64,000 nucleotides of DNA, taken from the NCBI RefSeq assembly GCF_008000815.1, contig NZ_CP042806.1, positions 310,001 through 374,000 of the forward strand, given 5' to 3'. Origin of the DNA: Terriglobus albidus. Lineage in GTDB: Bacteria > Acidobacteriota > Terriglobia > Terriglobales > Acidobacteriaceae. Numbering within the stretch: position 1 is the stretch's first letter; each line of letters opens with the position of its first letter. The position numbers and the translations under genes are program-made. The notes below the pieces were generated by a model. That model saw only the letters and a list, made by a program, of their open reading frames with translations. It was not told the origin of the DNA and made no database searches. Below, piece after piece: positions 55,084 to 63,855 of the stretch.

Positions 55084-57330
55084 TCAAGCTCGATGTTTTT
55101 GGTTGACGGACTGCAAGAGGTCTTCCATGCGTACCGGCAGTTCGCGCACACGGACCCCGCTTGCATGATAGACCGCCGCGGTAATGGCTGGCGCGACCCC
55201 GGCCAGGCCGATCTCACCAATACCGCGTGCACCGATCTCGCTCATCGCCTTATCGGGATAGTCCAGGAAGGTGACATCAATCGCCGGAGGACAGTCCGCA
55301 TGGGTGGCGACCAGATAGTCGGCATAGTTGGCATTTACCGGATGCCCATAGCGCTGATCGTAGATCGTCTCCTCCAGCAGCCCCATCCCAACTCCCATCA
55401 CAATAGCGCCCTCTACCTGGTTGGTCGCTGCCTTCAGGTTGATGATCTGCCCGCCATCGATGACCGTAACCACCCGCGAAACCCGCAGACGTGCGATGCC
55501 TGGGTCCCACTCGACCTCGACAAACTGTGCGCCGAAGCTATGCAGGGAGAGTCCCTTTGCCTTCGGGTCCTGCTGCGATGCGACCGAGGAACCTTCGCCA
55601 ATGGCGAACCGCAGATTGGCCGAACGCAGTATCTCCTCGAAGCTTACCCCGGAAGCGCTGTTATCCGCCTTGCGATAAACACGCCCTTCAGAAAACGCGA
55701 GGTCATCCAGCTTTGCTCCCTTGAAAGGAGAACGCACGCCGTTTACCGCAATCTGTAGCAACTGCTTTGTCGCTGCATTCACGGCATCCTGAATCGCCGG
55801 AAACAACGATCCGGTCACGCGCGATCCACCGGAGAGCGGCCCCGGAGGAAGCGAGGTGTCTCCCAGCGCCACTTCGATGCGTCCCATGGAGATTCCGGTG
55901 ATGTGGTGCACCATCTGCGAAAAGACGGTATAGGTGCCCGTGCCGATATCCTGCGTGGCACAGCCGACGCGCACCGATCCGTCATCACGGAAAGCAAAGT
56001 TCGCGGAGGTGGGTATGCGTCCCGCTCCCCAGGATGCACCGGCCATGCCCCAGCCCAGAATCGTTCCGTCGGGCTTCTTCATCGATCCCACAACAGGATT
56101 GCGTTTCGCCCAGCCGAACTTCTCCGCGCCCAGCGTCAGACACTCCTTCATATGCCGTGATGAAAACGGGAGCCCATTCGACTCGTCCTTCTCCGGCTCG
56201 TTCAGCAGACGAAGCTGTACTGGATCCATCTTCAGCCTGATCGCCAGCTCATCCATCGCGGACTCGAGAGCGAAGAGTCCTGGCACCGCTCCAGGACCAC
56301 GCATGGCCGTTGGCGTACCGACGTTGCGGCGCGACATTGACGAGCGAACACGCAGGTTCGGCGTGCTCCACAGGAATGGTGTCGACTCACCGCAGTTTTC
56401 TCCGACGTTATCGAGTATCGATGTCTCCGACGAATAGTCATGCTGAATGCAGCTCAGCTTGCCCTCAGCGGTCGCGGCCAGCCGCAGGCGCTGCTGCGTG
56501 CGCGGACGATGCCCGACGTTTGTGAACTGTGAATGACGATCGGTGACCAGCTTCACCGGACGCCGCAGGTCTCTCGCCGCCGACGCCGCAAGCAGCGAGT
56601 GCTGCCAGACCCAGAGCTTGCCGCCGAAGCCCGACCCCAGAAACTTCATGATGATCTGCACGTTCTCAACCGGGACGCCGAGCATCTGCGCCATCGCTGA
56701 TCGATGATTCACGATCGACTGCGTCGTCTCGTACAGGACGAACTTTCCGTTGTCGTACGTCGCGACCGAAGCATGCAGCTCCATGGGGTTGTGTGTCTCT
56801 ACAGGAGTGACGTAAGTCGCATCGATCTTGACGGCCCCTAAGGCGAAGGCCCCATCCACATCGCCGCGCTTATAGGCCTCATGCAATGCATCTTCCTGAA
56901 GCCCGTCGGAGAGGTCCGGACTGTTGTCCGGCTTCTCTGCTGCGTACGCCACCTTCACCGCACGCGCTGCGGCGCGAGCCTGCTCGATGGTCTCGGCGAC
57001 AACCACGGCGACGTATTGGCCGGAATAGTAGACGTTCTCATCCTCAAAGGCCGGGCGCGCTTCATCGACACGCGCATCGCGCGGTATGGGCCGATAGAGA
57101 TGCGGCGCATTGCCGTAGTGATAGATCTTCACGACACCGCGCATCGCCTCGGCTACGGTGGTATCGATGCCCGTGATCTTTCCTTTCGCAATGGTCGCGC
57201 AGACCGGCGCCGCGTGCAGCATGCCGGGGAAATTGTGATCCGACGAGTACTTCGCTGTCCCGGTAGTCTTGTACGGCCCATCAATACGTGGCACCGGAGT
57301 GCCGATGGTGGTTGCATTGTCCTTCAACAT
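55084..57330 (-). CDS. paoC: Molybdenum-binding large subunit of an aldehyde oxidoreductase (PaoC/YagR-like)
   Basis: 748 residues, matching the PaoC size. It belongs to the xanthine dehydrogenase family: IDATYVTPVETHNPMELHASVA, FLGSGFGGKLWVWQH and RGPGAVPGLFALESAMDELA for the cofactor, and the active-site Glu in GARGIGEIGLAGVAPAI near the C-terminus. No own signal peptide; export would depend on the Tat signal of the small subunit. GGAGGAGC precedes the ATG. Third gene of the paoABC-like operon; no PaoD-type chaperone gene follows within the window. Confidence 0.92.
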   Translation of the reverse strand: MLKDNATTIGTPVPRIDGPYKTTGTAKYSSDHNFPGMLHAAPVCATIAKGKITGIDTTVAEAMRGVVKIYHYGNAPHLYRPIPRDARVDEARPAFEDENVYYSGQYVAVVVAETIEQARAAARAVKVAYAAEKPDNSPDLSDGLQEDALHEAYKRGDVDGAFALGAVKIDATYVTPVETHNPMELHASVATYDNGKFVLYETTQSIVNHRSAMAQMLGVPVENVQIIMKFLGSGFGGKLWVWQHSLLAASAARDLRRPVKLVTDRHSQFTNVGHRPRTQQRLRLAATAEGKLSCIQHDYSSETSILDNVGENCGESTPFLWSTPNLRVRSSMSRRNVGTPTAMRGPGAVPGLFALESAMDELAIRLKMDPVQLRLLNEPEKDESNGLPFSSRHMKECLTLGAEKFGWAKRNPVVGSMKKPDGTILGWGMAGASWGAGRIPTSANFAFRDDGSVRVGCATQDIGTGTYTVFSQMVHHITGISMGRIEVALGDTSLPPGPLSGGSRVTGSLFPAIQDAVNAATKQLLQIAVNGVRSPFKGAKLDDLAFSEGRVYRKADNSASGVSFEEILRSANLRFAIGEGSSVASQQDPKAKGLSLHSFGAQFVEVEWDPGIARLRVSRVVTVIDGGQIINLKAATNQVEGAIVMGVGMGLLEETIYDQRYGHPVNANYADYLVATHADCPPAIDVTFLDYPDKAMSEIGARGIGEIGLAGVAPAITAAVYHASGVRVRELPVRMEDLLQSVNQKHRA

Positions 57331-57339
57331 CGCTCCTCC

Positions 57340-58347
57340 TTATGCGCTGGTGACCGTCGTCAAAGCACGAATCATGCATAGCTTCGCCAGCTCGACTTTG
57401 AATGCATTGTCCGTGTGCGGCCTTGCCCCTCTTAGCGCCGCATCCGCCGCTGCGCGAAAGGCACGTTCTGTCGGAGCCTGGCCTTCAAGCGAACGTTCAG
57501 CCTCCGGCATGCGCCATGGCCGTGTCCCTACTCCACCCATCGCAACGCGGACATGACGCATCCTGCCGGTCTGTACCTGCATCACGATGGCGGCAGATGC
57601 CAGAGCAAACTCATACGAAGCCCGGTCGCGCAGCTTGAGATAGATCTGCTTTGTCTTCTCTGGAAGAGCAGGAAGGGTGACATGAGTGATCAGATCGCCG
57701 GGCTCAAGTGCATTCTCGATATGCGGCGTTGTGCCGGGAAGCTTATAGAATTCACCGATCGGAATCATCCGGTTTCCCTTTGCTCCCTGCACATGAATCA
57801 CGGCGTCCAGCACCATGAGGGCCACATCCATATCCGAAGCATGCGTGGCGATGCACTGATCGCTCACACCCAGAATGGCGTGGTTGCGGTGATATCCGCC
57901 GATAGCGGCACAACCTGAACCCGGAGTGCGCTTGTTGCACTCCGCATACGCCAGATCGCGGAAGTAAGGGCATCGCGTGCGCTGCACCAGATTGCCTGAA
58001 GTAGTGGCTTTGTTGCGGAGCTGCGCCGAGGCGCCCGAGAGTAGAGCCTGCGAAAGCACAGGATATTCGGCCAGCACCTCCGGCGCCTGCGCCAGATCGG
58101 AGTTCCGCACCAGCGCGCCGATCTTCAACGATCCGTCTGACTGCTTCTCTACCTTGGCCAGATCGGGAATGCGGTTGATGTCAACCAGATGCTGTGGCGT
58201 CTCCACATCGAGCTTCATGTAGTCGATCAGGTTGGTGCCACCCGCGATGAATCGTATGGTCGCTCCCTGCTGTGCAGTCGGTGTTGCAGCAGCGATCTGA
58301 ATAGCGGCGTCGGGAGTACCAACGCGTGTCAGCTCAAAGTCGATCAT
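57340..58347 (-). CDS. paoB: FAD-binding medium subunit of aldehyde oxidoreductase (PaoB/YagS-like)
   Basis: 335 residues. The FAD site is IRFIAGGTNLIDYMKLDVETP; ATTSGNLVQRTRCPYFRD and the Cys-rich segment (CNKRTPGSGCAAIGGYHRNH...SDQCIATH) match the extra [4Fe-4S] cluster that distinguishes PaoB-type subunits from ordinary ones. It passes electrons from the small subunit to the acceptor. Its start overlaps the stop of the small-subunit gene, and the large-subunit gene follows after nine bases. Confidence 0.92.
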   Translation of the reverse strand: MIDFELTRVGTPDAAIQIAAATPTAQQGATIRFIAGGTNLIDYMKLDVETPQHLVDINRIPDLAKVEKQSDGSLKIGALVRNSDLAQAPEVLAEYPVLSQALLSGASAQLRNKATTSGNLVQRTRCPYFRDLAYAECNKRTPGSGCAAIGGYHRNHAILGVSDQCIATHASDMDVALMVLDAVIHVQGAKGNRMIPIGEFYKLPGTTPHIENALEPGDLITHVTLPALPEKTKQIYLKLRDRASYEFALASAAIVMQVQTGRMRHVRVAMGGVGTRPWRMPEAERSLEGQAPTERAFRAAADAALRGARPHTDNAFKVELAKLCMIRALTTVTSA

Positions 58348-59033
58348 GCGTCTACCCCCTGCTGGCTGACGCGGCTGCGCACCATCTGTATTGCCCTCAC
58401 AATGTTCGGGTAAGCGCCGCAGCGGCAGATATTGCCGGACATCGCCTCGCGGACATCCTTGTCAGCCGGCCCCCACGGCTCCTTCAGCATTCCTACCGCC
58501 GAGACGATCTGTCCGCTGGTGCAATAGCCGCACTGGTAGCCGTCATGCTCCACAAACGCCGCCTGCATGGGATGCATCTCCTGCGGAGTACCCAGGCCCT
58601 CGATCGTTGTGATCTCATCGCCCTCATGCATGGCAGCAAAACTCAGGCAGCTATTGATGCGGCGACCGTTGACCAGCACCGTGCAGGCTCCGCACTGTCC
58701 GTGATCGCACCCCTTCTTCGTTCCGGTAAGCTGCACGACTTCACGCAGGCAATCGAGCAGTGTGACGCGCGGCTCAAGCTGCAGCGTCTGCCGCTTTCCG
58801 TTAATGCTGAGGTGAACCGTCTGGGTTCCGGCGCGGCGTGCAGGGGGCGTATCGGGCGCATCTACGACGTTTGCGATCGCAACCGCCGGCGAAGCGGTCG
58901 CAATTCCTGTGGCTCCCAATCTTGAAAGAAATGAACGGCGACTGAGGGAGCTATACGTACCAAATACCGGCGGCTTCCCTTCCCGCGTAGTCCCCGGTTC
59001 TGCGACTTCGGACTCCCGCATTTTCGGATTCAT
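58344..59033 (-). CDS. paoA: 2Fe-2S small subunit of aldehyde oxidoreductase (PaoA/YagT-like), Tat-exported
   Basis: 229 residues from the ATG at 59033 (GAGG six bases before). The Tat motif SRRSFLSRLGATGIATA lies within the first 40 residues, so the complex is periplasmic. The first 2Fe-2S cluster is CDHGQCGACTVLVNGRRINSC plus an upstream Cys; the second is CGYCTSGQIV...CRCGAYPNIV. First gene of the three-gene operon. Acceptor unknown; a cytochrome c-type protein is encoded 3.6 kb away. Confidence 0.92.
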   Translation of the reverse strand: MNPKMRESEVAEPGTTREGKPPVFGTYSSLSRRSFLSRLGATGIATASPAVAIANVVDAPDTPPARRAGTQTVHLSINGKRQTLQLEPRVTLLDCLREVVQLTGTKKGCDHGQCGACTVLVNGRRINSCLSFAAMHEGDEITTIEGLGTPQEMHPMQAAFVEHDGYQCGYCTSGQIVSAVGMLKEPWGPADKDVREAMSGNICRCGAYPNIVRAIQMVRSRVSQQGVDA

Positions 59034-59159
59034 ACCAAACCTCATTCCTATACAGGCTGCCGTGGAGCCGAGAAGGACATGCTGGCAATACTGCAAATGC
59101 CAGATGCCAGTACATCAGAGACGCGCCACACAGGACCTTGGTTTGCTGCAGGATCCGCG

Positions 59160-59190
59160 AAGAAAAAGAGGCCGGCCGAATGGGCCGGCG
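59160..59190 (-). terminator. Terminator of the propeller gene pair
   Basis: On the minus strand, GCCGGCC/GGCCGGC stem followed by CTCTTTTTCTTC, 24 bases past the stop of the gene ending at 59214. It also separates that operon from paoABC. Confidence 0.88.
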
Positions 59191-59213
59191 CAAGGAGTCG
59201 AGTATTTACGGCC

Positions 59214-60728
59214 TTACTGGCGTTCCTGGGGAAAGCCGAAGGCGTAAATCGTGTTGTCGGCAGTGGCGAGATAGATCATGCCGCTGCCGGTGGCGATGCC
59301 ACTGGTGGTAACGGGCGAGGCGATCGCCGTTCCGCTGTTCCAGAGAGCTTTGCCGGATTTGGCGTCGTACGCATAAAGCACTGCCGGTCTGCCCTTGGCG
59401 CGAGTTGCAGGGTCGGCGCTGCCGCGCTGCTCGCCGGTCGCCAGTACAAAGAGCACGCCATTCAGGATCATCGGGCTTCCAGGCGCCTCCAGTTCCGTGG
59501 AGGTCCATGCCATCTGCAACTTGCCATCCGAAAGCTTGTAAGCCACTACCCGGGCCTGCTGCTTCGTCTTGTCTGTCACGACGAGATAGCGCGTGCTTCC
59601 GTCCTCCCAGGTGGCCAGCGCCGTTGGCGTGAACTGCAGCTTCTGTTCCTCTCCCGCGGCCGCTACTGCCGCCCCGGTCCCCGCATCCATCAGCATCACC
59701 TTGCCGTCAGTCGTTCCCGCGGCGACATACTCCTTCTTGTCGGCAGCAGTAAAGATCATCGGCGTGGAGGCAAAGCCCGCTTCGCTGGTTGCCATCACCT
59801 TGGCGCTGAGCGACTTCGGATCGAGCGCAATCAACTGCTTCGTCGTCGTGATGTAGAGATTGCCTTCGGTCGAGAACGCCGGCGCTCCGAGGATGTCACC
59901 GCTCTCAGGCTTCCATTGCTTGATGGTTGGATTTGCCGGATCAGTACGGTCCATTGCGAAGAGCGTGTTTGGGCTCGCACCGCAACCCGGCAAGGTCGCC
60001 GCATACACGATCTTGTCCACCGACGCGATATCGGAGACCTGACTGCCGGCCGGCACGAACGGCGTAGGCTTCTCGTACTCGTTCCCCGTGCCGTGCGCCA
60101 TGATATGCAGCGTACCGTCAGTCGTGACGGTGTACATCGGTGTAGCCGCGCGGCCTCCCTGGTTCAACCCGGGAATCGGAGCCCCCTGCTGCCCGAAACC
60201 AAAGCCGGTACGGGGCGGGTTCATGCCACCCGGGATCCCCTCTCCTGGCTTACCGACCACGCTGTGATACGGCGCGGCAAGAGGCCGCGTCATGCCTGCC
60301 GCAGGCTTCAGCGCCGAGGGCCTTCCCGGCGCGCCAATACTGGTCAACGCGCAGGTCTTCGGCGCCGTCGTATTGAAGCGCTTATCGAAGTAGGGGACGC
60401 CAAGGTCGCTGTCGTAGACGTAGAGGTTGCCATCGCCGCCCTGGAAGAGCACCAGGTCTTTGAAGCCCTTCCACCCGATGAAGGTGCCCACCATGATGGG
60501 CTCGCTCAGGCCAATCTTCACGCCTTCGACCTTCTGCTTCCAGATGAGCTGGTATCCCGGTTTGGACATCGACGTCGCATTGACCTCCTTGTCCGCCCTC
60601 ATCCAGTGCGAACGCTGCACGTCGAAACCGGCCGTGTTCCAGTCGGGCCCGTTACGCTGTGCGAAGACGACAGGGGTCAGCGTCAGCGCCGCAATCAGAG
60701 TGAGAGTACTGCGTTGCGCTGTCTTCAT
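59214..60728 (-). CDS. Exported PQQ-like beta-propeller repeat protein (second gene of pair)
   Basis: 504 residues from MKTAQRSTLTLIAALTLTPVVFAQ (signal peptide). Repeated propeller blades: VLFQGGDGNLYVYDSDLG, YTVTTDGTLHIMAHG, LGAPAFSTEGNLYITTTKQLIALD, VAAGTTDGKVMLMDAGTG, LYAYDAKSGKALW and IYLATADNTIYAFG. A Gly/Pro-rich insert (~150-200) interrupts them. No clear quinoprotein dehydrogenase active site, so catalysis is not assured. Its start overlaps the stop of the preceding propeller gene (ATGA). Confidence 0.85.
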   Translation of the reverse strand: MKTAQRSTLTLIAALTLTPVVFAQRNGPDWNTAGFDVQRSHWMRADKEVNATSMSKPGYQLIWKQKVEGVKIGLSEPIMVGTFIGWKGFKDLVLFQGGDGNLYVYDSDLGVPYFDKRFNTTAPKTCALTSIGAPGRPSALKPAAGMTRPLAAPYHSVVGKPGEGIPGGMNPPRTGFGFGQQGAPIPGLNQGGRAATPMYTVTTDGTLHIMAHGTGNEYEKPTPFVPAGSQVSDIASVDKIVYAATLPGCGASPNTLFAMDRTDPANPTIKQWKPESGDILGAPAFSTEGNLYITTTKQLIALDPKSLSAKVMATSEAGFASTPMIFTAADKKEYVAAGTTDGKVMLMDAGTGAAVAAAGEEQKLQFTPTALATWEDGSTRYLVVTDKTKQQARVVAYKLSDGKLQMAWTSTELEAPGSPMILNGVLFVLATGEQRGSADPATRAKGRPAVLYAYDAKSGKALWNSGTAIASPVTTSGIATGSGMIYLATADNTIYAFGFPQERQ

Positions 60729-62323
60729 TTGGCAACTCCGAAGCAATACATCATGCCGTCATAACTGGGGATATACACGCGTCCATTCGCTGCGGTGATT
60801 CCCGCGAAGTGATTCCAGCTCGCGATCTGGTTGCCGCTCGACCACAGCATCTTTCCGGTAGCTGCGTCCAGCGCTACCAACACCGCGTGCCTTGAGTAGT
60901 GAATACGCGTGTTCGACTGCTGTGACCACGGCCCCTTGGGCAGCATCTCCGGCGTCTTATCCCAGTAGTTGTCGTCCCACTGCTGACGCGCATCTTCTCC
61001 GGAGCCATTCACAAAGATCACACCATTCAGGATCACGGCTTCATCGGGATGATCGATATCTTCGCTGGTCCACACTGGCGTAAAGCCGAACTTGCCGCCG
61101 GTCTCCGTTACCTTCAGCGTCGTCACACCACCGCCACCCATCTTCGGTGCGGGTGCGTAGTGAGTTGCGCCGATGTACTTCGGATTGGCAGGACCGAAAA
61201 ACGGCACTACCACGTACAGATCGCCCTTCGCATCCACGTAGGTGCTGATCGCTCCCCACACGCCTTCTTCCGCGAAGTTGCCGTTGAGGTTACAAAGCAG
61301 CGGTGTCTGCGCCAGCGGAGTGCGATGGTCGTCACCGCCGAGGTTATCGCGGTCCAGCAGCCAGAGGCGGCACTCCTTCGATGTGCCGATCAGCAGCTTA
61401 TGCCCCTTCCAGTCCACGGAGACCGGGGTCACATTCACATCCAGGTCGCGCTTGAACATGTACTCGGCATTCTTCGGTGCGTAGAAGTCGTTCAACTGCA
61501 GTTCGCCAGACTTGTCGAGTTTTACGCCAATGATGCCGTTACCGAGATGGCCGTTCTCTACATCCCACACTCCGTCACCGGTTCCCATGTAGCTCTCGCC
61601 GTCGGGGCTGAGCCCGACTCCGCGCCGTCCCCATAGCCCACCGCCTGAAGGGATAAACGCCGTTGCGATGCGGGTCTTCGTGTCATAAGCAAAGGTCGAG
61701 TTGGTCAAACCGCCGCAGCCCTGCGCAGTGCTGGTGTAGATCACACCATTCAGATAGTTCAGCGCGTACGGCTTGCCGTTCGCTGGAATGAACTTCTCTG
61801 GCGCCTCCAGCTCTTTTCCGTCGGCAACGTTCATCTTGCGCAGATAGCCGTCCCAACCGATCGCCCAGACGGTCCAATCGCCAGACTTCTCGCCGCGAAC
61901 AACCACCGGCACCGCCGTCTGACCGCCGGGGCAGAGTGTAGCGCTCGTCTTGGGTGGTTGATAGTCGGTCTTGTAAGTCACATGCCAGATTGTGTTGCCC
62001 GTATTCGCATCCAGGCCATAGAGCTCATCCAGCACGCCTACCACAACGGCGATGTTCTTTTTGCCCGCAGGAGTTTCGACGTTTTCTACCAGCAGCGGCG
62101 GGAAGAGGTTGTGCATCTCGCGCGGTTTGGAGTCGAGCTGCACCTTCCACAGCAGCTTCATGTTCTTCACGTTCTGTACCGTGAAGGACTTGTCTCCCTG
62201 AACCCAGCCGGTGCGTCCCACATCGACGCCCTCGGTCAGGATGTTTACCGCCCATGCGGCCGCCCCGCCGCCCAACAGCAACACGGCAGGTAACAGCAGT
62301 TTGTTCCAGCAGAATCGACGCAT
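60725..62323 (-). CDS. Exported PQQ-like beta-propeller repeat protein (first gene of pair)
   Basis: 532 residues; LLLPAVLLLGGGAAAWAV is a signal peptide or anchor. Propeller blades: LDELYGLDANTGNTIWHVTYKT, AIGWDGYLRKMNVADGKELE, DKSGELQLNDFYA, LIGTSKECRLWLLDRDNLGG, LVALDAATGKMLWSSGNQ and GRVYIPSYDGMMYCFG. Several Cys, but no adjacent-Cys disulphide typical of methanol dehydrogenases. It pairs with the next gene as a two-gene operon, divergent from the cytochrome-type gene. Confidence 0.85.
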   Translation of the reverse strand: MRRFCWNKLLLPAVLLLGGGAAAWAVNILTEGVDVGRTGWVQGDKSFTVQNVKNMKLLWKVQLDSKPREMHNLFPPLLVENVETPAGKKNIAVVVGVLDELYGLDANTGNTIWHVTYKTDYQPPKTSATLCPGGQTAVPVVVRGEKSGDWTVWAIGWDGYLRKMNVADGKELEAPEKFIPANGKPYALNYLNGVIYTSTAQGCGGLTNSTFAYDTKTRIATAFIPSGGGLWGRRGVGLSPDGESYMGTGDGVWDVENGHLGNGIIGVKLDKSGELQLNDFYAPKNAEYMFKRDLDVNVTPVSVDWKGHKLLIGTSKECRLWLLDRDNLGGDDHRTPLAQTPLLCNLNGNFAEEGVWGAISTYVDAKGDLYVVVPFFGPANPKYIGATHYAPAPKMGGGGVTTLKVTETGGKFGFTPVWTSEDIDHPDEAVILNGVIFVNGSGEDARQQWDDNYWDKTPEMLPKGPWSQQSNTRIHYSRHAVLVALDAATGKMLWSSGNQIASWNHFAGITAANGRVYIPSYDGMMYCFGVAK

Positions 62324-62374
62324 ATGCCAGCCTCGAACCCAATTGCCTTAGGGAGGAAATCTCCCGCAACATAT

Positions 62375-62386
62375 TGAGACGTTTCA
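62375..62386. promoter_or_regulatory. LacI/GalR-type operator, site 1
   Basis: TGAGACGTTTCA, one base off the perfect palindrome TGAAACGTTTCA that LacI-family repressors recognise. It lies 52 bases upstream of the propeller operon start. Confidence 0.6.
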
Positions 62387-62606
62387 ATTTCGGACCGGAG
62401 ATTTGCCCGCCGGAAAGTCCTTCCTGCTTGCGGTTCATCCGTTGTCCGATTTCGCGGGCAAGAGTACGCGGAGAAGAAAGCACTCGTCAACCGCTAAAAT
62501 TCAGGGTTTTTCGCGGAACTTCGAACAAAAATTTAGCTGCAACCACCCTCTCGGCTGGGGGATCATGGTTTGAATTTGCCTCTTCCGGAAGGACACAAGA
62601 AAAATA

Positions 62607-62618
62607 TGAGACGTTTCA
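62607..62618. promoter_or_regulatory. LacI/GalR-type operator, site 2
   Basis: The same 12-mer TGAGACGTTTCA as site 1, 46 bases before the cytochrome-type gene start. Two identical copies in one divergent region suggest shared control, possibly by looping. Confidence 0.6.
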
Positions 62619-62664
62619 TTTTTCTCTTGAGTGTTGTCTTCTCCCTCTGCTAGGTTGATCGATC

Positions 62665-63147
62665 ATGCGTGGTCTTCGCCTCCCTCTCGCCGTTGTCGCC
62701 GCTACCGTGGCAGCTCTCCTCTGCTCCGCCCGCGGAGCCCAGGCGCAACAACTGCCGGAAGGTCCCACCCGCGACCTGGTGACCAGCACCTGCTCACGCT
62801 GCCATGAGTTCGACCGCGTACTCTCGCAGCATCAGGACAAGGATGGTTGGAGCGCCATCGTCAACAAGATGGTCGGACTCGGTCTGCAGGCCAGCGACGA
62901 CGACATCAAGAAGATCGTGGACTACCTGGCCACGAACCTGCCGGCGGAGAAGGTCGAAAAGCTGAACATCAACAAAATGACCGCCGTGCAATTTGAAACC
63001 ACACTCGGCATTCCTCGCCCCCTCTCCCGGGCCATCATCGAGTACCGCGATAAGAACGGTGATTTCAAAACACTCGACGACCTCAAGAAAGTTCCGGGCG
63101 TAGACCCGGCCAAGGTCGAAGCAAAGAAAGACCGGCTGACAGTCTAA
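62665..63147 (+). CDS. Cytochrome c-like domain fused to a ComEA-type helix-hairpin-helix domain
   Basis: 160 residues. LAVVAATVAALLCSARGAQAQ is a signal peptide. A single CxxCH heme motif (CSRCHEF, residues ~43-49) heads a small cytochrome-like helical domain with a Met candidate (NKMVGLGLQ) near residue 70. From ~105 a ComEA-like tandem HhH follows (KLNINKMTAVQFETTLGI...AIIEYRDKNGDFKTLDDLKKVPGV). HhH domains normally bind DNA; in the periplasm here the combination is unusual. Divergent from the propeller pair. Confidence 0.85.
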   Translation: MRGLRLPLAVVAATVAALLCSARGAQAQQLPEGPTRDLVTSTCSRCHEFDRVLSQHQDKDGWSAIVNKMVGLGLQASDDDIKKIVDYLATNLPAEKVEKLNINKMTAVQFETTLGIPRPLSRAIIEYRDKNGDFKTLDDLKKVPGVDPAKVEAKKDRLTV

Positions 63148-63162
63148 GCTCCGCTTCTCCGT

Positions 63163-63849
63163 CTAGGCTCCGTTTCTCTCAGCTTGCCTGGCGTTCGTGA
63201 TGAACGCCTGCAGTTTCTCAGGATCTTTCTTCCCGGGCGCGCTTTCCACGCCGCTGGCCACATCCACGCCCCACGGGCGTAGCGTCCGGATGGCCTCGGC
63301 CACATTCTCCGGCCTGAGACCTCCTGCGAGGATGATAGGCATTCCCCGTCGCGCTATCTCAAAACTCGCCCGCGCCAGATTCCAATCGAAGGCCGTCCCT
63401 GTGCCTCCGCTGGCAGAAGCAGTCTTCGCATCGACCAGCAGCCGCGCGGCCAACCCATCTTCCGCGATGCGACGCGTACTCGCCTCAAAGGCCTCAGCCT
63501 GTTCCAGCCCGGCGGTCACCTGCCAGTGCAGCGTCTGCAGAATCGTGACCGGCGTGCTCAGTCCCTTGCGCAGTCCCAGGATCAGCTCTGGGGTGTAATC
63601 CCCGTGCAGCTGCACCCCTGTCAGCCCGGCATACTCCACCGCCGCGCGAATGGCGGCCAGATCAAGCTCGGCGAAGACACCGACCTTCTCGATCGATTCC
63701 GGCAGCTCCTGCACAATCGGCGCCACCTGTTCGGGCGTCATCCGACGCGAGCTCGCAGCGGCGAAGACAAACCCAAGCGCATCCGCTCCCAGCTCTGCGG
63801 CGAGCTTCGCGTCATCCAGGTTCGTATTGGCGCAGATCTTTACCCACAT
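63163..63849 (-). CDS. trpF: Phosphoribosylanthranilate isomerase
   Basis: 228 residues, TIM barrel. VKICANTNLDDAKLAAELGADALGF carries the catalytic Cys; VGVFAELDLAAIRAAVEYAGLTGVQLHG, LLVDAKTASASGGTGTAFDW (catalytic Asp) and ILAGGLRPENV...GVDVASGVESAPGKKD complete the family pattern. Third step of tryptophan synthesis. It follows trpC by six bases, an operon. Confidence 0.96.
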   Translation of the reverse strand: MWVKICANTNLDDAKLAAELGADALGFVFAAASSRRMTPEQVAPIVQELPESIEKVGVFAELDLAAIRAAVEYAGLTGVQLHGDYTPELILGLRKGLSTPVTILQTLHWQVTAGLEQAEAFEASTRRIAEDGLAARLLVDAKTASASGGTGTAFDWNLARASFEIARRGMPIILAGGLRPENVAEAIRTLRPWGVDVASGVESAPGKKDPEKLQAFITNARQAERNGA

Positions 63850-63855
63850 GATGGC

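Larger units (their letters stand above)
62324..62664. promoter_or_regulatory. Divergent control region between propeller operon and cytochrome gene
   Basis: 341 bp without a gene. It holds two TGAGACGTTTCA operator-like sites (62375-62386, 62607-62618), one near each gene start. A possible promoter for the rightward gene is TTGAGT...TAGGTT with an 18-base spacer (about 62628-62657). Confidence 0.6.

Noticed and set aside
62375-62618. The two 12-mers as ends of a small mobile element
   Set aside because: They are palindromes typical of LacI operators, the segment between them has no inverted-repeat structure, and each sits at promoter distance from a gene.
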